NCBI RefSeq assembly: GCF_022346545.1
Contig: NZ_JAKRNU010000006.1
Coordinates: forward strand, 124,001-188,000
Direction: 5' to 3'
DNA length: 64,000 bases
DNA from: Sporosarcina sp. ACRSM
GTDB lineage: Bacteria > Bacillota > Bacilli > Bacillales_A > Planococcaceae
A program made the position numbers and the translations under genes. This document shows, in pieces, positions 26,678 through 35,089 of the stretch; the stretch's first letter is position 1, and each line of letters starts with the position of its first letter. The notes under the pieces were generated by a model. It saw only the letters and a program-made list of their open reading frames with translations. It was not told where the DNA came from and ran no database searches.

Positions 26678-26738
26678 TTTCAGTCAATTATTTTCAAATT
26701 TCAATACTTTTTACTGCAAAGTAGAAATCTAATAGGAC

Positions 26739-27485
26739 TTAAACTTCAATGTATCCTAATTCTTGAGAGATTGACTGAGCGGTTTTTAAAACACTTTGAA
26801 TCATTGTCGTACGGTTGCAACTCTGCATATATGAAATGGGTCCAACTAGATTGACTGCAGCAATCGTTTTCCCGGAATAAGAAAGAATGGGGGCCGCAAT
26901 TGCGTATGTGCTCGTTGAATTTTCATTATTGCTGATTGAGTAACCAATCTTTCGAACCTGTGCCAATTCCTCTTTCAATTTGGCAATATCAGTAATCGTA
27001 TTAGGTGCTTGTTTTGCCAATCCCCTGCTAATCGTTTCTTTTAGATAAGAAGTGTTATATGCAAGTAATATTTTACCTACACTCGTTGCATAGGCAGGCT
27101 TCCTAGATCCAATATACGTATGAACCGGCGAGGATGCTTGGGAAGACATCTTGAGTACAAAGACTACTTCCCCTTTATCAAACATGGCGATATGTGCTGT
27201 TCCTTCAAAGCGCTGCGTCAATTCTCTAACAAGCGGAATGGCCTTATCGTATATATCTTGCTGAAACATCACATTGTTATTCCATTCGAGCACTTTCCAA
27301 CCAAGACGATATTTTCTATTGGGATCTTTCATTAAAACCCCTTCTTTGCAAAGCGTATTTAGTAAATGATGTGTTGTACTTGGACTCATTTCTAGCCTTT
27401 CAGCAATTTCTACATTCCCCAACACCGGATCATCACTAGAAAAACAACTAATAATTTGACATGCTTTTCGAACAGAAGCAATCAC
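26739..27485 (-). CDS. IclR family transcriptional regulator (paralog 2)
   Basis: 248-residue IclR protein nearly collinear with the paralog at 20586: IASVRKACQIISCFSSDD, HTH AERLEMSPSTTHHLLNTLC, effector domain HTYIGSRKPAYATSVGKILL and APILSYSGKTIAAVNLVGP. The GTG at 27485 with GGGGTGG 7 nt upstream is chosen; the frame stays open for 62 more codons upstream, but that part is the reverse strand of an intergenic repeat and is not conserved in the paralog. Promoter at 27960-27988 and an operator just upstream suggest autoregulation. Likely controls the TRAP and/or 3-hydroxyanthranilate genes. Confidence 0.9.
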   Translation of the reverse strand: MIASVRKACQIISCFSSDDPVLGNVEIAERLEMSPSTTHHLLNTLCKEGVLMKDPNRKYRLGWKVLEWNNNVMFQQDIYDKAIPLVRELTQRFEGTAHIAMFDKGEVVFVLKMSSQASSPVHTYIGSRKPAYATSVGKILLAYNTSYLKETISRGLAKQAPNTITDIAKLKEELAQVRKIGYSISNNENSTSTYAIAAPILSYSGKTIAAVNLVGPISYMQSCNRTTMIQSVLKTAQSISQELGYIEV

Positions 27486-27549
27486 AACAAATCCACCCCT
27501 TTTCCCCTTTTTTGTAACCGCATTCATTAAATGAGACTTAAAGAATATC

Positions 27550-27872
27550 AATCGCGCCTCGGCGTGATTGCGTCCAGATTTTGAATTGCGCTTTCTAATG
27601 GCTGGTGCCTTAATTTCTGCAAAAAACGCAGAAATTAAGGCAAATCGAACTCTTCGCCGTTCGATTCGCAATTAACTCCTTTCAAAATCTGTGACATCCG
27701 CCGGAGGCTTGGGCCAACAGGATGTTGGTCACTCAGGCGTTGCCGCAGGACGTGGCGACCTTAGCCTGAGTTCCTCTAATCAGCAGGGACTTTGAACTCC
27801 CTCTGATTGATGTGCTTTCTGGCATACATCCCGCCACTTATGGAAGTGGGGGACTTCTGCTGAATCAAGTTA
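27550..27872 (+). repeat. structured intergenic repeat, copy 1 (expanded)
   Basis: 323-nt copy of a repeat also found at 52680-52871 and 62091-62283, all on the same strand. Shared blocks: hairpin AATCGCGCC/GGCGTGATT, stem CAGATTTTGAA/TTCAAAATCTG, invariant GACATCCGCCGGAGGCTT, a hairpin AATCAG..CTGATT, hairpin CCACTT/AAGTGG and end CTTCTGCTGAATCAAG. This copy has two extra hairpin insertions (CCTTAATTTCTGC/GCAGAAATTAAGG and CTCAGGC/GCCTGAG). It lies inside the predicted 5' leader of iclR-2. Could be a non-autonomous IS200/IS605-type element or an omega-RNA-like relic; no transposase nearby. Confidence 0.75.
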
Positions 27873-28227
27873 AATGTTTTTTTGTCGTTCCCATCACCCC
27901 TACTCGTGCATTCCCCCTTCGTTTAATTTAACATCCTGAAATTACTGAATACTCACTCTAGTATAGTTGAGGCGTTTATTGATGACAAATCTAATCTTTC
28001 ATAATGTGAAATTTTTTCGATTTAACTATAAAAAATAGCAGGATAACCTTAATTCACGTTTTTACCCATGTAAAAACACCTTCGACGTTAGTAACTTTTA
28101 CAAGTGTACTACATTGAAGATGTTTTATAATGTCCATTTAAAGCTTGCTGGATACGATTCATTATATAAACAATCATCGTACCGATTTTACCTCACTGTA
28201 GTAATGACACTTTCAAAAGGAACATTA
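27873..28227. other. intergenic stretch between repeat copy 1 and the MHS transporter gene
   Basis: No gene seen. It holds the iclR-2 promoter and operator (27960-28011) and a weak hairpin (AACACCTTC near 28076 and GAAGATGTTTT near 28114) that may end the MHS transporter transcript. Confidence 0.5.
27960..28011 (-). promoter_or_regulatory. iclR-2 promoter and IclR-type operator
   Basis: TTGTCA (27983-27988), 17-bp spacer, TATACT (27960-27965) on the minus strand. TTTCATAATGTGAAA at 27997-28011, identical to the second operator of iclR-1, lies just upstream of the -35. The transcript would have a leader of about 465 nt that includes repeat copy 1. Confidence 0.72.
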
Positions 28228-29595
28228 CTACGCTTTTACGTCTTCCGTATTCGTTAACGATAGATGTCCATCGTAATTTGTAGTTATGGAAACTTCCTCA
28301 CTAACCTGAGAGATATTTTTCAGTAAAATGGTTCCTATTAAACTGATTAAACCGACAAAAACGATATAAAAACCGATAGAATACAAGGTACCTGTCGTCT
28401 GGATGAGGTAAGTACAGACTAGCGGAGCAATACCGCCAGCAAACACTGCGGGTATTTGTGTTCCTAATGAGGCACCGCTATAACGGAGTCTTGCTGGAAA
28501 CGCTTGCGAGATTAAAGCTGGTTGTGCTCCAGCTTGTATATTATGTGGAAACATGGATAGTATCGTTGCCAGTAAAATCACAACTGGTACACCTGTACTC
28601 ATCAATCCTATATAAGGGAATGCCCAAAGGATCGTTACAATTACCCCGATCATATACATTTTTTTAATTCCAATTTTATCAGAAAGATAACCGAATAAGG
28701 GGATATTGATACACATTAAAATGCTTGCAAACGTATTGGCATTCACCATATACTCAGATTCTACCTTAAAGTTATTAATACTATAGTTGATCATGAATGT
28801 TGTAAATATGGCAAATGGTGCGTGCTCAGACATTTTGGCCATCGCACTGTATATTACTTGCTTTGGATAAAAACGAAGCACTTCCAACACCGGCATTTTA
28901 GATACTTGATTTCCTTCCTCAACCTTACGGAATGAAGGCGTTTCCAAAATTCTTAGTCGAATGACCATTCCAACAAGCAGGAGAAGTAAACTAGCAATAA
29001 ACGGGATTCTCCAACCCCAAACATAGAAATTGTCTCCTGTAAAGGCAATACAAAGCCCCACTACAGCGGAAGATAATAACATTCCAGCACCAACCCCGGC
29101 ATTTGGCACGCTTGCCGTAAAACCTTGTTTCTTTTTATTTCCCCATTCCATTGCTAAGAGAACCGAGCCAGCCCATTCTCCGCCTACTCCAATACCTTGT
29201 AATAATCGGAGAATAACTAACATTAGTGGAGCCAAAAATCCAATTGTTGCGTAAGTAGGCAATACTCCCATAAGAAAACTGCTTAATCCCATTATCCAAA
29301 GTGTAATGACCAATGCATTTTTCCGTCCTACGCGATCCCCAAAATGACCAAAAATTATCGCTCCAACCGGACGCGCAAGAAATCCGACTGCAAAAGTGGC
29401 GAAGGATAATAATGTCGCCACATAAGGATCCGAGTCTGAAAAGAATAGTTTGGGAAAAATTAATGCAGAAGCCGTTGCATAGAGAAAGAAATCATACCAT
29501 TCGATGATTGTTCCGACGGTAGACCCTACAAGTGCTCTTCTTCCCATTTTTTTAGTAGATACGTCATTCTCCACAACTTCGCTTTCCTGGTTCAA
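28228..29595 (-). CDS. MFS transporter, metabolite:H+ symporter (MHS) family
   Basis: 455-residue, 12-helix transporter of the MHS subgroup (ShiA/ProP/KgtP relatives). Signatures: VGTIIEWYDFFLYATASALIF in TM1 (split), GHFGDRVGRKNALVITLWIMG after TM2 (conserved GDRxGRK), and RLLQGIGVGGEWAGSVLLAMEW in TM4. These proteins import organic acids, often aromatic or dicarboxylic. TTG start with GGGGGTG 5 nt upstream. It lies 88 nt downstream of the CoA-transferase genes and probably supplies their acid substrate, but the substrate cannot be stated. Confidence 0.88.
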   Translation of the reverse strand: MNQESEVVENDVSTKKMGRRALVGSTVGTIIEWYDFFLYATASALIFPKLFFSDSDPYVATLLSFATFAVGFLARPVGAIIFGHFGDRVGRKNALVITLWIMGLSSFLMGVLPTYATIGFLAPLMLVILRLLQGIGVGGEWAGSVLLAMEWGNKKKQGFTASVPNAGVGAGMLLSSAVVGLCIAFTGDNFYVWGWRIPFIASLLLLLVGMVIRLRILETPSFRKVEEGNQVSKMPVLEVLRFYPKQVIYSAMAKMSEHAPFAIFTTFMINYSINNFKVESEYMVNANTFASILMCINIPLFGYLSDKIGIKKMYMIGVIVTILWAFPYIGLMSTGVPVVILLATILSMFPHNIQAGAQPALISQAFPARLRYSGASLGTQIPAVFAGGIAPLVCTYLIQTTGTLYSIGFYIVFVGLISLIGTILLKNISQVSEEVSITTNYDGHLSLTNTEDVKA

Positions 29596-29683
29596 ATTAA
29601 CACCCCCGAGATCAATTGTATAAGTTGATAGATGAAACGGCTTCTAGTTGCTATGGATTCTTTTCCCAATCTTTTAATATTCT

Positions 29684-30892
29684 TTACAACATAGATATTT
29701 GCTCCTTCAACTGCTTCTGTTCTTGATTATGCTCGCCTAATTGTGGTGCTCTACTTAGCAATTGCCATGGAGTTTCATTGGAAAGATAAGGTGCGCCTGG
29801 ATAGATGAAGCTTTTTCCCAATTCCGGATGCTCCACTTGGACAAAAGCTTTGCGATCTTCAACTAAATGTAAATCTTCCAACATATCCTCAGGTGCACGT
29901 ATCGGTGCCCATGGTAAATTCAAACTCTGTGCAGTATGTGCGATATACGCCGAATCATGGGTGACACAGAACTTTTCTAATACCTCATTCACATGGGTCA
30001 TTTGTGTTGCCCGGAAATTATCATTTTTATACCGCTCATCCATTAAATCTTCTGCCATTCCGTAAGAATCTAGCCAAGCAACGAGACTATCCCACCTTGT
30101 CCCATTTAAATAAGTCATTAAGCAAATGATATGCTTCCCGTCCTTACATTTAAAATTCCACTGACTACTCGCATGAGGAAGTGCATGGCGCCCTGTTTGA
30201 CGATAAACATGTGCCTGTTGGTATTCCCAATAAGGGATGGACATCTCCGTGCAAACAACAATACAATCATGAGCTGAAATATCGATGTACTGCCCTTCTC
30301 CTTTGACATCGCGATGCAATAAAGCTCCAATAATTGCGATAGCAGAGAAATACCCTGCTATATGAGCCCGTTGACCACCTGTCGGAGCGATTGGCGGAGC
30401 ATTTGGTACGTCATCATACCCTGTCACCTGCATAATGCCGCCTAAAGCAAGCTGAGTCAGATCGGATGCCTGATAATGACTCCAAGGTCCCGTCTGCCCA
30501 AATGGAGTGATTGAACAATAAATGAGCTCGGGATATTCTTTGCTTAACACTTCGTAATCCAAGCCGTATCCCTTCATTTCGCCAGGCTTATTGCCTTCCA
30601 GAAGAACATCAGCGCGGCCAAGGAGCTCCCTGATAGATTGTTGTCCTTCTTCCGTTTCCATATCGACCGTAACCGATTTCTTAGAGGTATTATAATGCCA
30701 AAAATACAAACTGCCATTCAGATCAAACTTATCTTCATAAAAAGGTCCGACGTGTCTTGCGGGAACGCCTTCGATCGGTTCGACCTTAATCACTTCTGCT
30801 CCCATATCGACTAGCAACTTGCCGGCATACTGCGTTAACTCATCACCAATTTCTACGATTGTAACTCCTTCTAATGCACCTTGTTTCATCAT
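29684..30892 (-). CDS. family III CoA-transferase (CaiB/BaiF), subunit B
   Basis: About 402-residue acyl-CoA transferase that would move CoA between carboxylic acids without a ping-pong glutamyl ester on the large-family surface. Motifs: ALEGVTIVEIGDELTQYAGKLLVDMGAEVIKVEP (first Rossmann segment, residues 5-38, given by its two halves GVTIVEIGDEL and DMGAEVIKVEP), TSKKSVTVDM, LLGRADVLLEGNKPGEM and SDLTQLALGGIMQVTG. The conserved catalytic Asp position of the family is around the Leu-rich segment before LTQLAL and is retained. ATG 30892 follows GGGAG by 9 nt; the frame is open further upstream but overlaps the preceding gene. With the next gene it resembles two-subunit enzymes such as BbsEF. 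Confidence 0.85.
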   Translation of the reverse strand: MMKQGALEGVTIVEIGDELTQYAGKLLVDMGAEVIKVEPIEGVPARHVGPFYEDKFDLNGSLYFWHYNTSKKSVTVDMETEEGQQSIRELLGRADVLLEGNKPGEMKGYGLDYEVLSKEYPELIYCSITPFGQTGPWSHYQASDLTQLALGGIMQVTGYDDVPNAPPIAPTGGQRAHIAGYFSAIAIIGALLHRDVKGEGQYIDISAHDCIVVCTEMSIPYWEYQQAHVYRQTGRHALPHASSQWNFKCKDGKHIICLMTYLNGTRWDSLVAWLDSYGMAEDLMDERYKNDNFRATQMTHVNEVLEKFCVTHDSAYIAHTAQSLNLPWAPIRAPEDMLEDLHLVEDRKAFVQVEHPELGKSFIYPGAPYLSNETPWQLLSRAPQLGEHNQEQKQLKEQISML

Positions 30893-30908
30893 TAACGTTA
30901 GCTCCCTT

Positions 30909-32237
30909 CTACCATAATGGGCGAATGCCTGTAATCGATTCCTTTGGCATGTCGTCTGGCCAAAGAACACCATCGTTAGTTAGCTGCTCTATTTCTTCCG
31001 GACTATAACCTAAAATTTCTCCAAATACATAGTCGTTGTCTTCCCCCATTAACGGACCAGCTTTATGCAGGTAAGGAGGGGTTTTGGACATGTCGATAGG
31101 GAGACCCTCGAAACGTCTTGCTCCCAGTAAGGGGTGCTCCAATGTTTCGATTAATCCACGTTCTTTGACTTGGGGGTCATAATCCATGATTTCTTCATTT
31201 GTCTGTACGGCTCCGGCCGTAATCCCATTGCTTTGTAACAGTTCCATCAGCTCAAACTTCTTGTACTTTTGAGCAAAACGTTCAAGTCGGGCATCTATTT
31301 CATCCTGATTAGCAATGCGCCCTTCTTTCGTCTTGAACTTTTCTTGAATTGCCCAGTTGGGTGATCCCATCACTCGTACGAGGGATTCCCACTCCTCATC
31401 CGTAAAAATAGCGATTGTACACCAGTCGTTTTCTCCTCCTCCTTTACAACGGTAACTGTTATGCGGACATGCCTCCCGACCACGATAAGTATTTTCGGAA
31501 TGCTTTGTGGAACTGATAGAGCGGTTGCCCGGAGGAAAGCCGGGCCGGCGTGAAGAGCGGCCATTCACTGTAAAGTCAAGTAAGTTCGCGCCTGCTAAAT
31601 GAATACCTGATTCAACTTGAGAGATATCAATATATTGTCCTTTCCCTGTTTTCCTCTTATGCCTGAGAGCCGCTAAGACGGTCAATGCACCCGTGTAACC
31701 AGCTATATTATCCAGATAAGAATAGCCCCAACCTGCAGGATGTGTTTCCGGTAAGCCAGAAGTAAAGGTCATCCCCGACAAAGCTTGTGCTGTCGGCCCC
31801 CAAGTGCCGTACATCTTATTGCGCCCTGTATGACCTAAACCGGAAATACTCATATAAATAATTCCTGGGGAAATCTTCTCCAGTTCTTCATAAGTGAGAC
31901 CCCACTTTTCAAATACCTCTGCACTGAAATTCTCCAAGACTATATCCGACTTCGCTAGCAGTTCGTGCACAAGTTCCATGCCGCGCTCCGATTTCGAATT
32001 CAGGCTGATTCCTTTTTTTCCTGCACTTAAGTTATTGAAAAATGCTCCGTTATCAAGACCAGGTTCATCTCCTTCGGCATACATGGAAAAGCGCATATAG
32101 TCTGGAGCTTTAGGCCATTCCACTTTAATCACTTCTGCACCGAAAGCGGCCAACGTACGGGCCGTAGTTGCTCCTGATACACTCCAAGTAAAATCAAGCA
32201 CGCGTACCCCGTTTAAAACTTCATCTTGCACTTTCAT
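30909..32237 (-). CDS. family III CoA-transferase (CaiB/BaiF), subunit A
   Basis: 442-residue paralog of the following gene: GVRVLDFTWSVSGATTARTL, FGAEVIKVEWP, NNLSAGKKGISLNSKSERG, LLAKSDIVLENFSAEVFEKW and ISGLGHTG, all standard CaiB/BaiF strings. Two adjacent, divergent CaiB/BaiF genes (16-nt gap) usually encode a heteromeric transferase, as for succinyl-CoA:benzylsuccinate CoA-transferase. Its substrate here is unknown. It follows a DUF35 gene (16-nt gap) and a thiolase-like gene, so the four genes form a unit for CoA activation and C-C cleavage of an aromatic or alicyclic acid. Confidence 0.87.
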   Translation of the reverse strand: MKVQDEVLNGVRVLDFTWSVSGATTARTLAAFGAEVIKVEWPKAPDYMRFSMYAEGDEPGLDNGAFFNNLSAGKKGISLNSKSERGMELVHELLAKSDIVLENFSAEVFEKWGLTYEELEKISPGIIYMSISGLGHTGRNKMYGTWGPTAQALSGMTFTSGLPETHPAGWGYSYLDNIAGYTGALTVLAALRHKRKTGKGQYIDISQVESGIHLAGANLLDFTVNGRSSRRPGFPPGNRSISSTKHSENTYRGREACPHNSYRCKGGGENDWCTIAIFTDEEWESLVRVMGSPNWAIQEKFKTKEGRIANQDEIDARLERFAQKYKKFELMELLQSNGITAGAVQTNEEIMDYDPQVKERGLIETLEHPLLGARRFEGLPIDMSKTPPYLHKAGPLMGEDNDYVFGEILGYSPEEIEQLTNDGVLWPDDMPKESITGIRPLW

Positions 32238-32253
32238 CTACTTTCACCCTTCC

Positions 32254-32694
32254 TTAATCATCTTTCTGCGGTTGCCAGTGTACCAAAACAATCTCTTCGT
32301 CTACTTTTTCAAAGGCCACCTCCATTGGCATGCCTATTGAAATAGAATTAGGATTGATGCCCATCGTATTCCCCAACATGCGAATGCCATCCTCCAACTC
32401 CACAATTACAATGGCATACGGTACTTTTTCTTTGTAATAGGGAAAGAAAGCTCGGTGAACAACATTAAACGTGTAAACCTTCCCTTTCCCTTCGATAGGT
32501 ACCCATCTCAATTCCGCATCCGGGGCATACGGAGAAATCAAGCGGGGTGGCCAAATTTTCTTCCTTGTCTGCTGACATTCTTGTACAAGCAATTCCCCTC
32601 TGGCGGCTCCTTCCAAAAAGGGTTTAAATAGGACAGAGTCCAGCTTTGGTAATGGTCTAAACAATGTTTCTTCGGTTACATTCACTGCATTCAT
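32254..32694 (-). CDS. DUF35 OB-fold protein with degenerate zinc ribbon
   Basis: 146-residue OB-fold acyl-CoA-associated protein (DUF35, ChsH2/BbsA-like). Family strings: LDSVLFKPFLEGAARGELLVQ, WPPRLISP, WVPIEGKGKVYTFNVVHRAF and PYAIVIVELEDGIRMLGNT. The N-terminal rubredoxin-like zinc ribbon normally has four Cys; here only one remains (QECQQTRKKIWPP), so zinc binding is unlikely. Such proteins form complexes with thiolase-like partners, here encoded immediately upstream (21-nt gap). ATG 32694 with GGAGAGG 8 nt upstream chosen over a GTG inside the RBS. Confidence 0.82.
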   Translation of the reverse strand: MNAVNVTEETLFRPLPKLDSVLFKPFLEGAARGELLVQECQQTRKKIWPPRLISPYAPDAELRWVPIEGKGKVYTFNVVHRAFFPYYKEKVPYAIVIVELEDGIRMLGNTMGINPNSISIGMPMEVAFEKVDEEIVLVHWQPQKDD

Positions 32695-32715
32695 ATTCTT
32701 CACCTCTCCTATTGT

Positions 32716-33894
32716 TCAGTTATGCAGAATGGCTAGTGATCCATCACCAAGGTCGCCATAGCCCGTCACTAAACCGATTTGTGCGCCTTGCACTTGAGCT
32801 GCTCCCGCTTCATGCCGCAATTGGTGAATTGCTTCAATCACATGATTGATGCCTACGATGTGAGCTTGTGATAATAGGCCGCCATGCGTATTGATTGGCA
32901 AAGCTCCGCCATACGTGATCCGCCCATCTTTTACAAATTCAGAAGCTTGTCCTCGCTCGCAGAATCCTATTTCTTCTAATTGACGTAAAACAATAAAAGT
33001 GAAGCAATCATAGATTTCAGCAAAATCAATATCATCATGCTTGATACCCGCCATATCAAACGCATGTGGAGCTGCCTGTGTAATTCCCATATTCAAGATA
33101 TCTTGTCGGCTAATCAGATCATCTGGTCCTTGTGGATGCCCTTCGGCAATCCCCCCGATATAAATCGGCTTTTTAAACCGGTGTGCATTCCTTGCAGAGG
33201 TCACGATGACCGCCCCCGCACCATCTGTTTCCAAAGAGCAATCAAGTAACCGGAAGGGAGCGACTAAAACTGGAGAGTTCTGATAGTCTTCTTCCGTCAT
33301 CGGTCTGCCCTGCATATATGCTTTATTATTTAATTGAGCATGCTTACGGCAAGTTAATGCAACCGTTTGCATTCCTTTAGGATCCGGATTATATTCATAA
33401 AACCAGCGATTTGCATGAAGGGTATAATATTGCATCGGTACCATTAATCCATAAGGATATTCCAAATTATCCCGATAGTCAGGGTTAGGCATAATTTGGT
33501 TATTCAGTTCCAAAAACGAAGGATCACCTGCACCTAGTCGTACGCCTGAATAGCCCTTTTGTCCGGTAGCTACCAAGACGTATTCTGCAATTCCCTGATC
33601 GACTGCCAAAGCTGCCGTCTGAATGGCTGCAATTGAACTGGCTCCTCCCATTTCGTGCCGTCCGCTAAATTTCAACTCCTTGATTCCTAGATGAGCGACA
33701 AAGTCTTCACAGCGAACATTCGTTAACCAAGGGGAGATTACTCCATCAATTTCCGCAGGTTCAATTCCCGCATTACGGCAAGCGTGGATTGCCGCTTCAA
33801 TCATCAGTTGCGCCAGTGTTTTATCAGTTCCTCTGACATAATCTGTTTCCCCCACTCCAACTAAACAAGCACGATCTGATAATGACTGTTTCAT
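32716..33894 (-). CDS. thiolase-superfamily protein lacking the catalytic cysteines (SCP-x/Ltp2/BbsB type)
   Basis: 392-residue member of the non-decarboxylating thiolase superfamily near SCP-x thiolases. N-terminal CLVGVGETDYVRGTDKTLAQ, TGQKGYSGVRLGAGDPSF, NTHGGLLSQAHIVGINHVIE (retains the NxHGG His) and C-terminal GYGDLGDGSLAIL. The position of the nucleophilic Cys is MGGASS and the C-terminal CxG Cys is replaced by GYG, so normal thiolase chemistry looks impossible; Ltp2-like retro-aldolases that pair with DUF35 proteins also lack these residues. ATG 33894 with GGAGGTG 6 nt upstream. Paired with the following DUF35 gene and two CoA-transferase genes. Confidence 0.83.
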   Translation of the reverse strand: MKQSLSDRACLVGVGETDYVRGTDKTLAQLMIEAAIHACRNAGIEPAEIDGVISPWLTNVRCEDFVAHLGIKELKFSGRHEMGGASSIAAIQTAALAVDQGIAEYVLVATGQKGYSGVRLGAGDPSFLELNNQIMPNPDYRDNLEYPYGLMVPMQYYTLHANRWFYEYNPDPKGMQTVALTCRKHAQLNNKAYMQGRPMTEEDYQNSPVLVAPFRLLDCSLETDGAGAVIVTSARNAHRFKKPIYIGGIAEGHPQGPDDLISRQDILNMGITQAAPHAFDMAGIKHDDIDFAEIYDCFTFIVLRQLEEIGFCERGQASEFVKDGRITYGGALPINTHGGLLSQAHIVGINHVIEAIHQLRHEAGAAQVQGAQIGLVTGYGDLGDGSLAILHN

Positions 33895-34182
33895 CGAATC
33901 CACCTCCAATTACTTTCTAATCCATATCGATGGATTAATGAAATTGTACCTCTATAAAACGAAATATTCTGTAAACTAAGCTACAAATAAGCTTAATTTA
34001 TGTTATGATTTGACTAGATTTTAAAAAACATTTGAAATATAGAGGAAAACAACGAATTGACATAAGAAATAGCGAAAGTACCTTATAAGGAGATGGAAGG
34101 TATCCTGTAACGCAGAAAAGGATTCAGTCAAACTTTTTTCATTTCAACCTATTTAGTTATTTTCTAAGAAGGGGGTAATACG

Positions 34183-34881
34183 ATGAATATATCTGAAAGT
34201 ACATTTAGGGAAGAACTTAATAGTTCACCATGGCAGTCCAATAAATTGGAATATTGGAGTTCTCTATTTAAAGTTTGTCAGGAAAAGACTGTGAAAAAAG
34301 GAGATTTCATTTACTATCAGGGGCAAGTACAACCATATATTTATCTATTAATGAAAGGTCGAGTTGCTGTCTCGCTCATTGCCAATGACGGTAATGAGAG
34401 GACTTGTATGATTTTTACTGAAGGAAGCATTTTTGGCACAAGCACAGCAATTGAAGGAGGCTCTTCCCTACTGAACGCCAGGGCCAACGAAAATTGCGAG
34501 CTAAAGTATATGCATCGCGATGAATTTTTAAATAAAGTTACCCACGACCCTATATTATCTATGCAAGTGACATATACATTAAGTAACATCGTCAAGACTT
34601 TAGCAAATATCATTAATGATTCCAGCTTCATGTCAGCACAAGAACAGATTATCAATTACATCCTCAAACTAGCGAACATATTTGGAGAAGATACACCGAT
34701 GGGGAAAAAAATCACACTTAAATTCACCCACCAACAAATGGCTGACTTAATTGGAGCATCGAGGGTAACTGTCTCTAAGGTGATGGGGCATTTGGATAAA
34801 GAAGGGATTCTCCTAAAAATCAAAGGGCTTTATTATGTAACGGACGTTGAGCGATTAGAAGCTTTCTTAGATTCATTCTGA
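34183..34881 (+). CDS. Crp/Fnr family transcriptional regulator 1
   Basis: 232-residue regulator with a cyclic-nucleotide-binding-type beta-roll (KKGDFIYYQGQVQPYIYLLM) then a C-terminal winged HTH with recognition helix ADLIGASRVTVSKVMGHL (about 187-204). No N-terminal Cys cluster, so not an oxygen-sensing Fnr. The residue corresponding to CRP Glu181 is Val, unlike CRP and FNR. Divergent from the thiolase/CoA-transferase unit across a 288-nt gap and upstream of a convergent MFS gene. It probably senses a small aromatic ligand, like CprK, and regulates the neighbouring unit; this is inference. Confidence 0.87.
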   Translation: MNISESTFREELNSSPWQSNKLEYWSSLFKVCQEKTVKKGDFIYYQGQVQPYIYLLMKGRVAVSLIANDGNERTCMIFTEGSIFGTSTAIEGGSSLLNARANENCELKYMHRDEFLNKVTHDPILSMQVTYTLSNIVKTLANIINDSSFMSAQEQIINYILKLANIFGEDTPMGKKITLKFTHQQMADLIGASRVTVSKVMGHLDKEGILLKIKGLYYVTDVERLEAFLDSF

Positions 34882-34966
34882 GAGAGCCTTTTCTTTTTCC
34901 ACTTATGGACTACACATTTTCAGTCAACGTAAATAACGATTTTCATTATTTTCTCTTTCATATAAA

Positions 34967-35014
34967 AAAAGCTATCTTCCAAATCGAATAATCTCCGACT
35001 TGAAAGATAGTTTT
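34967..35014. terminator. hairpin between convergent crp-1 and MFS genes
   Basis: AGCTATCTTCCAAATCG paired with CGACTTGAAAGATAG (few mismatches) and A/T tracts on both sides; strong T-run on the minus strand for the MFS gene. Confidence 0.65.
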
Positions 35015-35089
35015 CCAACTTTTTATGCGTAAACAGTTCATCTTATCATATACCACAAAGACAGAGGCGAAATTCCCTCCTTTAGTCTT

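Noticed and set aside
27486..27671. Upstream in-frame extension of the iclR-2 reading frame (62 codons)
   Set aside because: The extension is the reverse strand of the structured repeat and has no RBS; the paralog starts at the equivalent of GTG 27485.
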